Positions 48,321 through 59,734 of a stretch of 64,000 bases of DNA are shown here, piece by piece. The notes beneath the pieces were generated by a model. The model was not told the origin of the DNA. It saw nothing but the letters and a program-made list of their open reading frames with translations, and searched no databases. This DNA comes from Quillaja saponaria (taxonomy: Eukaryota > Streptophyta > Magnoliopsida > Fabales > Quillajaceae). The stretch lies in NCBI GenBank assembly GCA_029379385.1, contig CM055617.1, forward strand, positions 12,247,532 through 12,311,531, given 5' to 3'. Numbering within the stretch: the first letter of the stretch is position 1; each line of letters begins with the position of its first letter. The position numbers and the translations under genes were made by a program.

Positions 48321-49335
48321 TCTTTCTTTCTTTCTTTCTTTTTTTTAAAATTTACTTTCAATCAGGTTTTTATCCAAATTATTCTGATCATATTATCAAA
48401 CTCGTCCCTAGCTCTCCCAATTGACTTGGAAGAATCAACTTAATATCATAAAAATGGAGTCTATGATATTTAGTGAGTTGATTCTTCCAAGTCAATTGGG
48501 AGAGTTACCAGTTTGATCTGTCAATTTTGGAAAAATGCAAAAATTAACATAGAAACATTGTTGATCATGACTGACAAAAACTTGTTCATGCATGCACAAC
48601 AATTGCATATGACAGCCCTTCATATTTTGAATGGTCTAGATTTGAATCAAATTTAAACCAATGAGGCCCGAGTTCATAATAAATAAGAAAGTTGGGCGGA
48701 GTGTCCTCCTTGTATAGATTAATGTTTAACAAGCCTTTTAATTGACAAAAAATAAAAGGGTTACCATTAAATATCCAAATAAATAGACTTATTTATTTAT
48801 TTAAGGTAGGGATGTTGAAAGTTGCATAATTTTCAATGATAAAAGAATAATATCTCATGCTATTTTGTTTGTAAACAATAAATATATATTTGCTGACCCG
48901 AAAGCGCCCAATATTCTATACTATCCTTCTCACTTTCCTTTACGTCTATCATTGACTGAACTTAATAAATAATTAGTCGAAATATATATAAGTTATCTTG
49001 GACACACTTAAATATATTATTATTATTATTTGAATTTAACTACAATTAAGGGCATCTTGTGGAATTGTCCAATCAATTTTGATCCTCGTTATTCCAATCA
49101 TATTATCAAACTCGTCGCTCTCCCAATTGACTTGGAAAAATCAAGTCAATTAGGAAAGCTACCAGTTTGATGCTATATATTTTGGAAATATGAACGCAGT
49201 AGAAACATTGTTGAATGTTGAGTGACTCACAAACACTTGTTCATGCATGTACGGAAAGCATATGACAGCCCTTGATATTTTGAATGGTCTAGATTTGAAT
49301 TACATTTAAATCAAATGAGGGGTGAGTTTATAAAA
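48240..49335. repeat. Duplicated upstream block, unit 1
   Basis: This block matches 49,640-51,050 in the same order: LOR promoter, palindrome, GTTGATCATGACTGACAAAAAC, GCATATGACAGCCCT, then ATTACAATTAAGGGCATC (about 49,040), then a shorter palindrome near 49,105-49,155. No gene lies inside it. Confidence 0.75.
48412..48504. repeat. Perfect 29-bp palindrome upstream of LOR copy C
   Basis: Arms at 48412-48440 and 48476-48504 are exact reverse complements (CTCTCCCAATTGACTTGG...), with a 35-base AT-rich loop. It lies about 185 bp upstream of the LOR start. A near-identical structure precedes copy D. Confidence 0.9.
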
Positions 49336-49439
49336 AATAAGAGATCTGGGCGCCATTATATAGATAAATGTTAAATATATATGTCTTTTAAGAAAATAAA
49401 TAAATAAAATTTATTATGAGCAAAGAAACAAATAAAATA

Positions 49440-49621
49440 AAATAAAAAAGGCTACCCATGAAAGTGTCCTATAAAAAAGGATGGTTTTACCGTTGACGTT
49501 GGTGACAACAAAATTGCCGTCAGTTACCCTCATCACCTATTCACCTTTCTAACAATGTCAATATTCAGTGTCAGGAGCACAGTAGTAAGAATTGATAACT
49601 GGGATGAGACGAGCAGCCATG
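49440..49621 (-). pseudogene. LOR: LURP-one-related fragment, copy D (5' end only)
   Basis: From the ATG at 49621 it reads MAARLIPVINSYYCAPDT, then loses two bases and goes out of frame. A six-base insertion follows near 49,540. VTDGNFVV and NGKT are still readable to about 49,483, where gene similarity ends. Only the first 50 or so codons of exon 1 exist; exons 2 and 3 are missing. Promoter sequence is preserved upstream. Confidence 0.8.
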
Positions 49622-49814
49622 ATTTGCAACAGAAATTGAGAGAACGGCGGATGTTCTTATGGTCTTTTTTTCTTTGTAATGAAGCTTTCTTATATAGAGG
49701 ATTGGAATTTTTCTTTCTTTCTTTCTTTTTTTTTTTTTTTTTTTTTAAAAAATTTACTTTCAATCAGGTTTTTATCCAAATTATTCTGATCATATCATCA
49801 AACTCGTCACTAGC

Positions 49815-49893
49815 TCTCCCAATTGACTTGGAAGAATCAACTCAAAATCATAATGATATTTAGTGAGTTGATTCTTCCAAGTCAATTGGGAGA
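49815..49893. repeat. Perfect palindrome upstream of LOR copy D
   Basis: Arms of about 30 bp at 49815-49844 and 49864-49893 are exact reverse complements, with a loop of about 19 bases. It is the same element as 48412-48504, with a slightly shifted arm and a shorter loop. Confidence 0.88.
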
Positions 49894-50224
49894 TTACTAG
49901 CTTGATCTGTCAATTTTGGAAAAATGCAGAAATTAATGTAGAAATATTGTTGATCATGACTGACAAAAACTAGTTCATGCATATACAACAATTGCATATG
50001 ACAGCCCTTGATATTTTGAATGGTCTAGATTTGAATCCAATTTAAACCGATGTGGCGTGAGTTCATAATAAATAAGAGAGCTGGGCGCAGAGTCCTTCTT
50101 GTATAGATTAATGTTTAATAAGCCTTTTAATTATGAAAAGAATACTAATTTCTCAAAAAACAAAAACAAAATAAATAAAAAAATAAATAAAGGCTTTCTA
50201 TGAAAATATATAAATAAATAGATT

Positions 50225-50430
50225 TTTTTTTTGGGTAGATAAAATAGAAATGTATGTGGTTCCCCGCATATTCTGGCAATGAATATTGCACCCATATCAC
50301 TACTATCCTATATCTGGAAGAACTCTCACCGTACCTATGTCAAGGCAGAAGCTAAATGTTTATTCGAGAATGGTCATGATCATGCGTGGGATCGTAGATT
50401 TACCCTAACAAGGGCTATCAAGGGGACTTA
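50225..50430 (-). repeat. Inserted segment with A-tail
   Basis: This segment interrupts unit 2 relative to unit 1 (compare 48,785-48,800). Read on the minus strand it ends in a run of A at about 50,225-50,233. It may be the 3' end of a retroposed sequence. The body has mixed composition but no recognised protein. Confidence 0.45.
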
Positions 50431-51149
50431 ATTCTTTATTTAAGGGATGAATGTTGAAAGTTGCATAATCTTTTTATATTCAACGATAAAAGAAACAAAC
50501 CATGCTATTTTGTTTTAAAACAATAAATATATAGTGTACCCATGGAAATTTGTTTAGTTGTCAAGAATATTTGCTCTTTCCATTGCCTTTTTTGGGTTCG
50601 ATATATTTTTTTTTTTTTGGGAAAAATAGTGAGAAATAAACATTTTATAAATTTTCTAGTCTCGACATGGACGTCTATCATTGACTAAACTTAACAAATA
50701 ATTAGTCAAAATACGTATAAATTAGCTTGGACACACTTAAATATATTATTATTATTATTTTAATTTAATTACAATTAAGGGCATCTTGTGGAATTGTCTA
50801 ATCAATTTTGATCCTCGTTATTCCAATCATATTATCAAACTCGTCGCTTTCCCAATTGACTTGGAAAAATCAACACAATATCAAGTTAATTAGGTGAGCT
50901 ACCATTTTGATGCTAGGTAGAAACATTGTTGAATGTTGAGTGATTAATAAAAACTTGTCCATGCATGTAAGGAAACCAGTGAGGCGGGGGATTTATAAAA
51001 AAATTAGAGAACCGGGCGCCATTTATTAATGTTTAATATATATATCTTTTAAAAAACAGAAAATAATATTTATTATTATTATTATAAGTTATTAATATTT
51101 ATGTAATTCTGTTGTAATTTTGACACTTTAAAATGCTTATTGGAAAATG

Positions 51150-52375
51150 ACGAAATATACTCAACTCAACTAAGCCTTAAATCCCAAACTAGTTGGGGAT
51201 CGGCTATATAAATCATTTTCCTCCATTCGCATCAATCCGAGATAATATCTTCAGTAATCCCTAAAGTAGCCATATCTTTTTCAATGACTGCCCCCATGTA
51301 AGTTTCGATCTCCCCTTACCACGTCTAACATCTAACACCTGTATCAAGTCATCTTTCTTAACTACTGCGTCTATTGGCCAACGTTGGATATGACCAAACC
51401 AACATAAATGATTCTCCCTCATTTTCTCTTCAATAGGTGCTACTTCCACCTTCTTACAAATTTCCTCATTCCTTATTCTATCCTTTCTTGTATGTCTGGT
51501 CATTCATCTTAACATTCTCATTTCGACTACTCCCATCTTATGAGAGTGTTGCTTCTTAACTGCACAATATTCTGTACCATACAGCATAGCTGGTCTCACT
51601 ACCGTCCTGTAAAATTTTCCATTCAATTTATTCGGGATTTTAGGTTTACATAAAACTCCTAAAGTACTTCGCCACTCCACCCACCCACCCTGCCTTGATC
51701 CTATGGTTTACATCATGCTCAACTGTGCCATCTTTTTGTATAAGAGAACCTAAATACTTAAACACATCCTTTGTAGGGATTGTCTGACCGTCCAATGTTA
51801 TTTCATTCGGTCCTCCTCTAGTTTCACTGAAATCGCACTCCATATACTCAGTTTTTAGTCCGACTCAATCTAAAGCCTTTAGATTTTAACACGTTCCTTC
51901 ACATTTATAGTTTGAAATTTAAACCTTCTCTAGTTTCGTCTACAACACGATATTATCGATAAACAACATGCACCATGGAGCCCCTATCTTGAATATTATA
52001 CGTAAGTTCATCCATGACTAAAGCAAATAGGTAAAGGCTTAAGGATGAACCTTGGTGAACACCTATCGTGATTGGGAAACTCTCTAGTCATACGATCTAC
52101 GATCCGCAGCTTAGTCATTACTCTTTCATACATATCTTTAATAACTTATACATATTTAGTTAGGACTTTCTTCTTCTCGAGTACCCACCATAAGCCTTGT
52201 CTTGGACACTTTATTATACGCTTTTTTCTAAATCAATAAAGACCATATGAAGGTTCCTTTTTCTTTTCTCTTATATTTTTCCATTAATCTCCTAAGTAAG
52301 AAAATAGCCTCCATTAGTAGATCTTCCTGGCATAAAACCAAATTGATTCTCAGAAACTAGAATCTCATTCCTATG
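51150..52375 (-). mobile_element. 5'-truncated LINE (RTE-like) with broken reverse transcriptase
   Basis: On the minus strand: SENQFGFMPGRST (about 52,320-52,360), MVFIDLEKA (about 52,220-52,245), LYLFALVMDEL (about 52,010-52,045), PWCMLFIDN (about 51,955-51,980, where active elements have F-A-D-D), then KYLGSLIQKDGTVEHDVNHR (about 51,690-51,755) and IEEKMRENHLCWFGHIQR (about 51,380-51,440). It ends with a GGGATTTAAGGCTTAGTTGAG tail near 51,160-51,185, a 3' end type common to plant RTE-class elements. The endonuclease is absent and frames are broken, so it is dead on arrival. Confidence 0.83.
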
Positions 52376-52739
52376 AAAGAAGAACCGGGATTTGAGTGAA
52401 AGTGGAAAAAAGGGTCACTATACAAGTGAAAGCTTTGAAAATCCATCGCTATTTACGTAGCTAAGTTATCCAATTTTTGTATATTTACTGTATTTTATCA
52501 TATTTTAAATTCAAAACCTATTTCTAGTATTTAAAACATACATAAATTAAACAAGAAACCAATAAATTCATCCATTAACACAACAATACTAATTAAATCC
52601 AAAAAATACACATGTTTAGCATTCCAAACTCAAATAAAACTGCAAATATGTGTTAAACATAGCGAAAGCAAGTTCTAAGCATAAAATAAACTAATAATTT
52701 CAACATAAAAATACCCTAATCATTGTGAAAGTCCTTGTC

Positions 52740-53407
52740 TTTTGATTCCATCCTCATCCTCATTATCTTCATCCACAATATCTTCCTAAGTAAAGAAAAA
52801 TAAATTTACATAAGGACTTAGTAGTTTATGCATAAAGAAAATCAACTATAGACAATTAACAATGACAAATCTATGAAAGTACACTTACATGTGTTGGTCG
52901 ATGTGGTGGTCGACATTTTCCACACACACGTTCTTGAGATGGCCTATAGGAAGAAGAAGTTAATAGCATTTTAATCGCATCTATAACTCCTTGTAGCATA
53001 GTATCAACATAAGTGCATATGTCTTCTATTTTTTGTTATGATATAAAACCTCTAACTACTTACATGTATAGTGTTATGGATATAAAAATTAGAACAAACA
53101 TTATCAAATATATATCAACTAACATATAAGCATATAAACTAGAAGTTTTATATAACTTATGGATCATTTCCAAGTTCCACCCATATGGTATGCCATGGAT
53201 CTGAACTATCATTACCATGTGTAGATGATGCAAACTAATCAAACAGTGAAATAGTGGATGAAGATGGAGATGGTGTGTGTGAAGAGGATGGTGAAAGAAC
53301 CATAGGTATTATAGAGCGATCTTTCCTAATTGATGACTTTAGTGTCTCTCTACCACACTCGTTAATAGTAGGATGTCTTGTAGTAGGCTTGCAGCTTCGT
53401 GGTGCCA
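52740..53407 (-). pseudogene. CACTA-associated protein remnant
   Basis: On the minus strand an ATG at about 53,407 opens MAPRSCKPTTRHPTINECGR and leads to a serine/proline-rich stretch (SPSSSHTPSPSSS), then a stop. Further fragments with YRPSQERVCGKCRPPHRP (about 52,895-52,945) follow at about 52,740-52,960 before an acidic tail. The arrangement resembles the second (TNP1-like) gene of CACTA elements, but this is inferred mainly from position. Confidence 0.4.
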
Positions 53408-53959
53408 TACTACAAAATAGAATCATAATAGCAAACATTTCTAAATTGTATTCATGTTTTCTAACTTATTGAGAAGGACAACATATTTGAATTGTTATTA
53501 ACAACAATTCTTGAACTAGAATCTAAATTTTAAGTGCTTGTAAAATGTTAATTATTTCACTAATTCCTTCTAATAAAATAGTCTTACATCTATATCAACA
53601 ACGCTTAACTCTTAATAATCTAACAAATTCGTCAAAAAAAAAATAATTTAATCTAATAATAACCAATCATATACACATTATGTAATAATCTTACAAATAT
53701 GCTCAAACCACCATATTTCATGTTATCTCATAACAAAACTATACATATAATATTTAATCCACCATAAAAGATAATTATCAATACAAAAAATCATTATTTC
53801 TAAAAGAAATTCATCGATTCCAAATATTTCAATATCAAAGCCCTAAAAACCCAAATATTTCATTTTATTTTTAAACCCAAAAATTCCAATTTTACTCATA
53901 CATCGAAACCTAAATATTTTATCACAATCCTAAACTAATTTTACAATTGTAACTAGAAT

Positions 53960-54933
53960 TAGGGGTGAGCAAAAAACCCAAAAAATTGAAAATCTGACTT
54001 AAAATTGACCGATTCAATCGGTAACCAACCCAACCTGAAAATATCATTTTCCATTTCGGGTATTTTTTTTGTATCAGTTTTGGACCAGGGTTAGTTATTT
54101 AGGCCTCCCAAAAAAATAGAGGTTAGTTAACCTACTTGATCGAAATTAGCCTAATAAGTTCTCTTTTATTATTTATAAGACATCAGGCCACTTTTATAGC
54201 CCAATTACTATAACTTTTGTTCCAGCCCAAACATAAACAAAAGAAACCTAACTTTATCTTTTCTTTCTTTCACCTTTCATTAGTCATCATTGTTGGCGGT
54301 GAGAGAAACAACATGGCCAAAGAGAAGTCAAGCAAAGTCAAGCATGCAGAGACCCTTCCAAAGAGAACTAAATTCGATCCAGCATGTCTACTATCTCAAC
54401 CACGCGAGACTGATGCTTTGCAAATAATGAGAAAGGCAAACTAACAGAGAGATTTTAAGTTTAAGTGCAGATCTATGTGTGGGTATTGAGATTTCAAAGC
54501 AAAGAGATCAGTTGAGATGTGAGTTTTAGCTTTTAAGATCTAGATTGTACTTCTCGTGAAATAAGTACCTCTGTCTAATTTGTTACTTTTGTAAGGTTTT
54601 TAGATCTAGCCTAATTTCTAGTGAAATAAATCTCTCATATAATTAATTTTTGTTTTCAATTATTATTTTTCTCTATTTTTTGTTTAAAAATTTGAGATTT
54701 GGTTATAGAATTGGATCTGAAAATTGCTCTGTATATATGTATTTGAGACTCTTTGTTGAGCTAGATGAATAATTGAAATCGACCGCAATAGTAGGAATTT
54801 CATTCGGATGGCATATTTGAGAAACCCAAATATTCGGTTGCTCACTAGGTTAGGATTTTTTATCAATCGATTTGGACTGGTCGGTCCTTCAAGGCCCTAA
54901 AACTAACTCGACTTGATTGCCTGCTCAGCCTTA
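53960..54933. mobile_element. Non-autonomous hAT-like element
   Basis: It starts TAGGGGTGAGCAAAAAACC and ends in GCTCAGCCTTA (minus strand TAAGGCTGAGCAGG), imperfect hAT-type inverted ends. It is flanked by perfect 8-bp repeats ACTAGAAT at 53952-53959 and 54934-54941, the length typical of hAT insertion. The interior (974 bp in all) has one short frame at 54217-54444 with a lysine-rich segment and no transposase. A related uninterrupted sequence lies at 31,015-31,035. Confidence 0.85.
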
Positions 54934-55199
54934 ACTAGAATAACCAAAAATCAAAAATCACTACAAGTAATCAATTAATAATACTTAGTTTTACAACATA
55001 AATATTCTATTAATTAATTCAACATAAGTCAAATAGTCGATTTAGAGCAAAAATTTCTAATGTTTTATCACAAACTAAAATATCTAATTTTTTTTCTATC
55101 AAAAATCTAAATTAATTTAACAATTATAACTATAATAAAAACTTAAAATACAAATTAAAACAAAAAAAATAACATAACTTTATACTTAAAAACTCATAA

Positions 55200-55560
55200 C
55201 ATTGAACATATTTTGAAAGATAGGAAATAGATCGAAGAGGTGGCTAGAAAACTGCTGGTACCGGAGCTGTGATAGGCATTGATGACAAATCCAAGCTTAA
55301 GGCAGAGCTTGAATGGTTTTGGGTGGTTCGGATGGTTGTGGCTGATTATAGGTTAAAGATGGAAGGGAGAGATGACGAGGAAGAAAGGAAAGGAGAGAGG
55401 ATAGAAGGTGGTCAGCCAGGTGGCAACTATGAACCACCCGGTTGCTGGATATAGTCGAGGTGGTGGAAGGGGGTGGTGGCTGGAAGGATAGAGGCCAAGG
55501 GGTTAGGTATGGGTTTGGGTTTACTGAAAATAAGAAAAAAAACCTAAAATGGGTGTTTTT
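55200..55560 (+). other. Unassigned GC-richer segment inside the CACTA element
   Basis: Purine-rich sequence with frames on both strands (55269-55454 plus, 55297-55575 minus), neither with a known motif. It may be part of the element's first exon or leader. Confidence 0.3.
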
Positions 55561-56119
55561 CCAGACGGTTAGCAACGAAAATTATTTCGTCACAAATTCA
55601 AATTTTAAGTTAATGACGAAATAAGTCCGTCGCAAATCTATCGCAAATTCAAAATTTTAAATTAGTGATAGAATAATTCTTTCGCAAACTCATCATAAAA
55701 TGATGTAAAAATAAAAAATGATATGTAGCAACCAAATGTCTGTCGCTAGTCCGTCTCACATTTAAAAGTTTAAAATTTGCAGTGGAAATTATTCCATCGC
55801 AAACTGAAGTAGAATATAAAAAAAGAAAATTGATATGTAGCGACAAAATTTCCGTTGCAAGTCAATCATTCAATTTAGCAATGGATTAGTGTTGAAAATT
55901 TCATTGCTAATTTGTCGCAATATTTGCGCGCCATAAATTTTTGATCCAAAAACATATTTTCCAACCAAATTAGCTACAAAATTTTATTTCGTCACAAATT
56001 CAACACTATTTAGCGACAAATTTGTAATAGATTTTATTTGTTGCAAAAATCCGTCTCTCGATTGATGTTTTCTAGTAGTGTGAATACTTATAAATAGGCA
56101 TGAAGAATGGTGCTAGGAG

Positions 56120-58174
56120 TGTTACAACCCATACAAAGATATGACTGGCTGAAATATTAGATAACCAAATCCTCATAACCCAGATTCTAAATAAAGAAAA
56201 CACTCACACAACCACTAACAAAAATAAATGTTTTAAAAAAAAAAAATTCTTTGTAAAGATGAAAACTATATAGATGCATACATTTACCAAAAAGGCTAGT
56301 TCTTTTTATAAAAAAAAAAAATAGGTTCCTTATATGGTAGAACATTCCCAAATTGTGCAAACAAAGTAACATTCTGTTTACATACAACAATAACAAGGAG
56401 CTCCACTCCATCCACATAGAAATAAATCAGTAAACACAATATCCCACAACTCAAAATTTCATAATCCAAGCCCTAATGTGATTGCTAATTCTTTATCCCT
56501 AGTTTTAAGTGTATGATCTCACATAAGTACCTTACCGTAGCTACTATCAGCAAGTGAAGGCTCGGCTGGAGAAGTTTAAGATGAACCTAGTGCTAAAAAA
56601 AACATAAATGAATGAAAACTGAGTCATATAGACTCAATAAGTTAAAAACGTACTCAAAGGGTACTAGTATCAAACAAAATATAATTGTAAAATACTTTGT
56701 TAACATGTTCACATTAGCATAACTTACAATGCAATTTGTACATATATATAAACTCAAAACTGACATAACTCACAAATGATCAGAATTCAAACAAATCAAG
56801 CAAAGCAAACAAATGGACTAGTAATTGAAGCAACTCAACACCCGCACATTATATTTATATATCCTCCTCAAGCCTTTTTGCTCCCGCACACCAAATATAC
56901 ATAAAATTTTCACATAACCTCATCGTGACTGAGTTACTCGAATATTTTTCTTCGAATTTCAAATAACCAAATCTAATATATACTAGGTGCACCCAGATTC
57001 TAACTCACATAAAAAAAAAAAAATGAAATCATTGGCCTTATCAATCACATTCAAGATTTTACACCAACATTCAAATCACAATTAGTAATCAAAAGATAGC
57101 ACCTTTCACTCACAAAGTTTATAGATCTTTTTCCAGACTTCCTCTTTGGTTCAAATGCATTGTCAAATAGACGTTATGTTTTGAATCTGAAATTACATTT
57201 CCAAGTATCACTTAGTTTGTAAATTTCATAATTTATAAACCCTTAATTACAAAAAAAACCTATTTATATATATATTAAGTTTCATTTATTTATTTAAATT
57301 TAACCTTTCTTAGGCATTTCAACAATCACCTTGAAGGCAAACTTGATCCCAACTCATGTATATATATGTCTTATATATATATATATATATGCACCAAGAG
57401 AACTAACATTAATCCATAACATTCAACATTACCCATAAACATTAAATTGAAGTTATATAAGTCATTTAAGAACATAAAAATTTAGATCTTAAAAATTTTC
57501 TTAACAACTTAACATTATATCCACCAATTTCATCAATACCAAGCTTTAATTCACCCTTCTAAAATTCTTAATTTCAAACCCTCAACTAAAACAAAAAGCA
57601 AAGGACCCTAGCTCTAAGGAAAACAAGTGATTTTATTGGAAATAGAAGCTAGGAAGTATCACAACTAGAGGCTGTCAAGCAACATGGGTGGCAGTTGAAC
57701 AGAACCACTGGCCTCCCTTTTCTGCCTGTTGTCCCGTGATTGCTGGCTGTTACAACATCTGGTATACTCTAATAGACAATATGCACACACGATGGAATAA
57801 AAGGAAGAGAAGGAGCTAAAGTTAGACTGAAAAGAGGAAAGGCTGGAACGGTGTAATCCAAGCACTTCCAAGTAGCACGAAAACCAGAAGCAAAGAAGGC
57901 CTTGGCTGCAGCAAAAAGAGATGAAATTGCTAAGAGAAATGAAGGAGAAGAAGGAAAGAACTCACGAGAAAAATGAATAAAAAGAAATAAGATAGGAGGG
58001 AAAAAAAAAGAAAAAGAAGAGAAAAGTCAAATGAAAACAATAAAGTATATAATTATAGATACATATGTATAGTTATATTGTTAGTTTATTTGGTCTATGT
58101 ATTTGTTTGTTGTTTCTATAAGGAAAAGCTACACAATAGTTCTAAAACTTAACATTACGATACCAAGTTATAAA
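56120..58174 (-). mobile_element. Solo gypsy LTR inside the copia 5' LTR
   Basis: Perfect AGGAG repeats flank it (56115-56119 and 58175-58179). On the plus strand it starts TGTTACAACCCATAC, like the ends of the other solo LTRs, and contains the ordered landmarks ATGACTGGCTGA, CACTCCATCCACA and an ACTCAACACCCGCACA block (about 56,825). At 2,055 bp it is the shortest full copy of the family here. It has no internal region. Confidence 0.84.
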
Positions 58175-58529
58175 AGGAGTACTTCCCATGAATGAGTGTA
58201 TGTGAGGTCAATATCTTCTCAGACCCATGTTTAAAAATATATTGTATCATTCCCTTGCTATCAAAATAAAGTTTTATTTTTGTCTTCAGTATTACTTTGC
58301 TATTTAAGAGCTATTAATTTTTCAGCGTGGTATCAGAGCAGTTATGTTTTGATAGGGTGTTAAAGAAAGATTCTACAGATTCTAATATTTAATGTTCAAG
58401 CAAGGACGTATTAGCATGAAAGTTTTTTAAGTGCACCAAAATGGTGGATGGGCAAAAGATTGTCTAACGAGACTATATTGCTATAAGAAATGGCTAACTC
58501 AAAGAAAGGAATGGAGGCAAATAATGCTT

Positions 58530-58780
58530 ACCAAATAGAATAGTGCCTCTGAGATAGTAACACCATACAGTGACTTTACAACACTTTCACTAAAATAGAA
58601 TAGTGCCTCAGAGAGTAGCACCATACAGTGACTCTACAAGCACTATCACCAACACAACATAATAGTGCCTCTGAGATAGTAGAATGGTGACTCTACCAGC
58701 ACACTGTCAGCAAGACAACATAATAGTGCCTCTAAGAGAGTAGTACTATAAGGATACTCTATAAACACTATTATCAAAAA
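58530..58780 (+). repeat. Tandem repeat of about 62 bp (four units)
   Basis: Units begin near 58,534, 58,594, 58,658 and 58,719. Each contains AATAGTGCCTC(T)GAGA-AGTA, then usually a GTGACTCTAC core, and ends in CACTATCACCAA or similar. They differ by small indels and form about half of the internal region of the small copia-type element. Confidence 0.8.
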
Positions 58781-58882
58781 GTATCTAACAAGTACCAGAA
58801 GTAAGAATTACTACCAGTTTCATTAAAAGATCAAGAAAGATTTGAGAATCAAGAATTTCCAAGATTTTCAAATTAAGGGGAG

Positions 58883-59399
58883 TGTTGGAAAAAATAATTT
58901 GAAAATCTAGAAAGTGCAAGTATGCCAGCATCAAGATTTGTGTAGAATCGTATATGTCACACAAATCTAGAGCATGTATGGCAGACAAGGTAATTAGCTA
59001 AAGTGTTTAGAATTATCTAAGTATCGAATCCAAAATTAGTAAATAATAATAATAAAAAGAAAAAAAAATGAAAAAGGTACCAAATCCAACTAGTATACTA
59101 TAGATAATTAAGTTAGTGGCTATTTCTAGAGAGTGAATTATCAACCACTTTGTAGATAATTGTAGTAAGGCAGCTGTGGAACTGTGTACAAATTATGAAT
59201 GTCAGTCATGAATTCTTATAGATTGGTATGAAAAGTGATATATGTAGGGAATACTACCCATGAATGAGTGTATATGTGGTCAATATCCTTCTACACCCAC
59301 TGTCCAAAAATATATTGTATCACTCCCTTGTTATCAAAATAAAATTTTATTTTTGTCTTCAATATTACTTTCTATTTAAGAGCTATCAATTTTTCAACA
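58883..59399 (+). repeat. 3' LTR of the small copia-type element
   Basis: TGTTGGAA...TTCAACA ends form the short inverted repeat usual for LTRs. The segment 59,210-59,399 matches the two pieces of the 5' LTR. Confidence 0.82.
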
Positions 59400-59734
59400 C
59401 AGTCACATAAATTATAAAGAAATAGATAACATAGACCCACATTTGAAACCTAGAAGAAATAGAAAATGAGGAATCCAAAACATAAACTAGGAATAAAAAA
59501 AAGAAGGAAAAGATAGAGAGCATACCTTGAATGAAAATAACTGACCACTGGTGATACCTTGGGTTTGTTGCTGGGAAACTTTCTCTGGCAAAACACTGAC
59601 CATCGACGAGGATGAGCACAAAAACTGAAGACCAACGGCAGAACAATTCTTGATGCTAAAACCAGAGAAAGTAGCAAAGATGGAAGGAAATGAAATTTTT
59701 GAGCACAAGTGAGAAAGAAGAAAATTATGGGTGC
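59400..59734 (-). other. Unrecognised segment with overlapping frames
   Basis: Three minus-strand frames overlap (59386-59646, 59450-59677, 59487-59708). The last, starting MCSKISFPSIFATFSGF, would be the best candidate but has no known motif. Composition is less AT-rich than its surroundings. It might be a first exon fragment or part of an LTR. Confidence 0.25.

Larger units (their letters stand above)
49640..51050. repeat. Duplicated upstream block, unit 2
   Basis: Partner of 48,240-49,335. It carries an extra segment of about 200 bp at 50,225-50,430 and a few smaller indels, including a second T-run near 50,608-50,620. Confidence 0.75.
52376..56080 (-). mobile_element. CACTA (En/Spm) element remnant
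   Basis: The right end at 56080 reads, on the minus strand, CACTACTAGAAAACATCAAT, a typical CACTA terminus. It is followed by subterminal repeats containing TTTCGTCACAAATT or its complement (about 55,583 and 55,987) and AATTTGTCGC variants. Minus-strand coding relics lie further in: 53,165-53,407 and about 52,740-52,960. The left terminus was not found; it may be removed or beyond the LINE. A hAT-like element (53,960-54,933) is nested inside. The main transposase is not visible, so it is a deletion derivative. Confidence 0.68.
56081..59399 (+). mobile_element. Small non-autonomous copia-type element
   Basis: The 3' LTR (58883-59399) starts TGTTGGAAAA after a polypurine tract (TTAAGGGGAG) and ends TTTTTCAACA. 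The 5' LTR is recognised in two pieces, 56081-56119 and 58180-58327, on either side of a gypsy solo LTR. Its own beginning is lost at the CACTA end (56080). A perfect primer-binding site TGGTATCAGAGC follows at 58328-58339. The internal region is only about 540 bp, non-coding, and made largely of tandem repeats. There are no gag or pol sequences, so it depends on others. Confidence 0.8.

Noticed and set aside
51261..51843. Two short minus-strand frames as host genes
   Set aside because: Both are consecutive pieces of a LINE reverse-transcriptase polyprotein.
52417..52440. CACTATACAAGTG as the left end of the CACTA element
   Set aside because: It does not match the right terminus beyond CACTA, and no 3-bp duplication pairs with the right flank.
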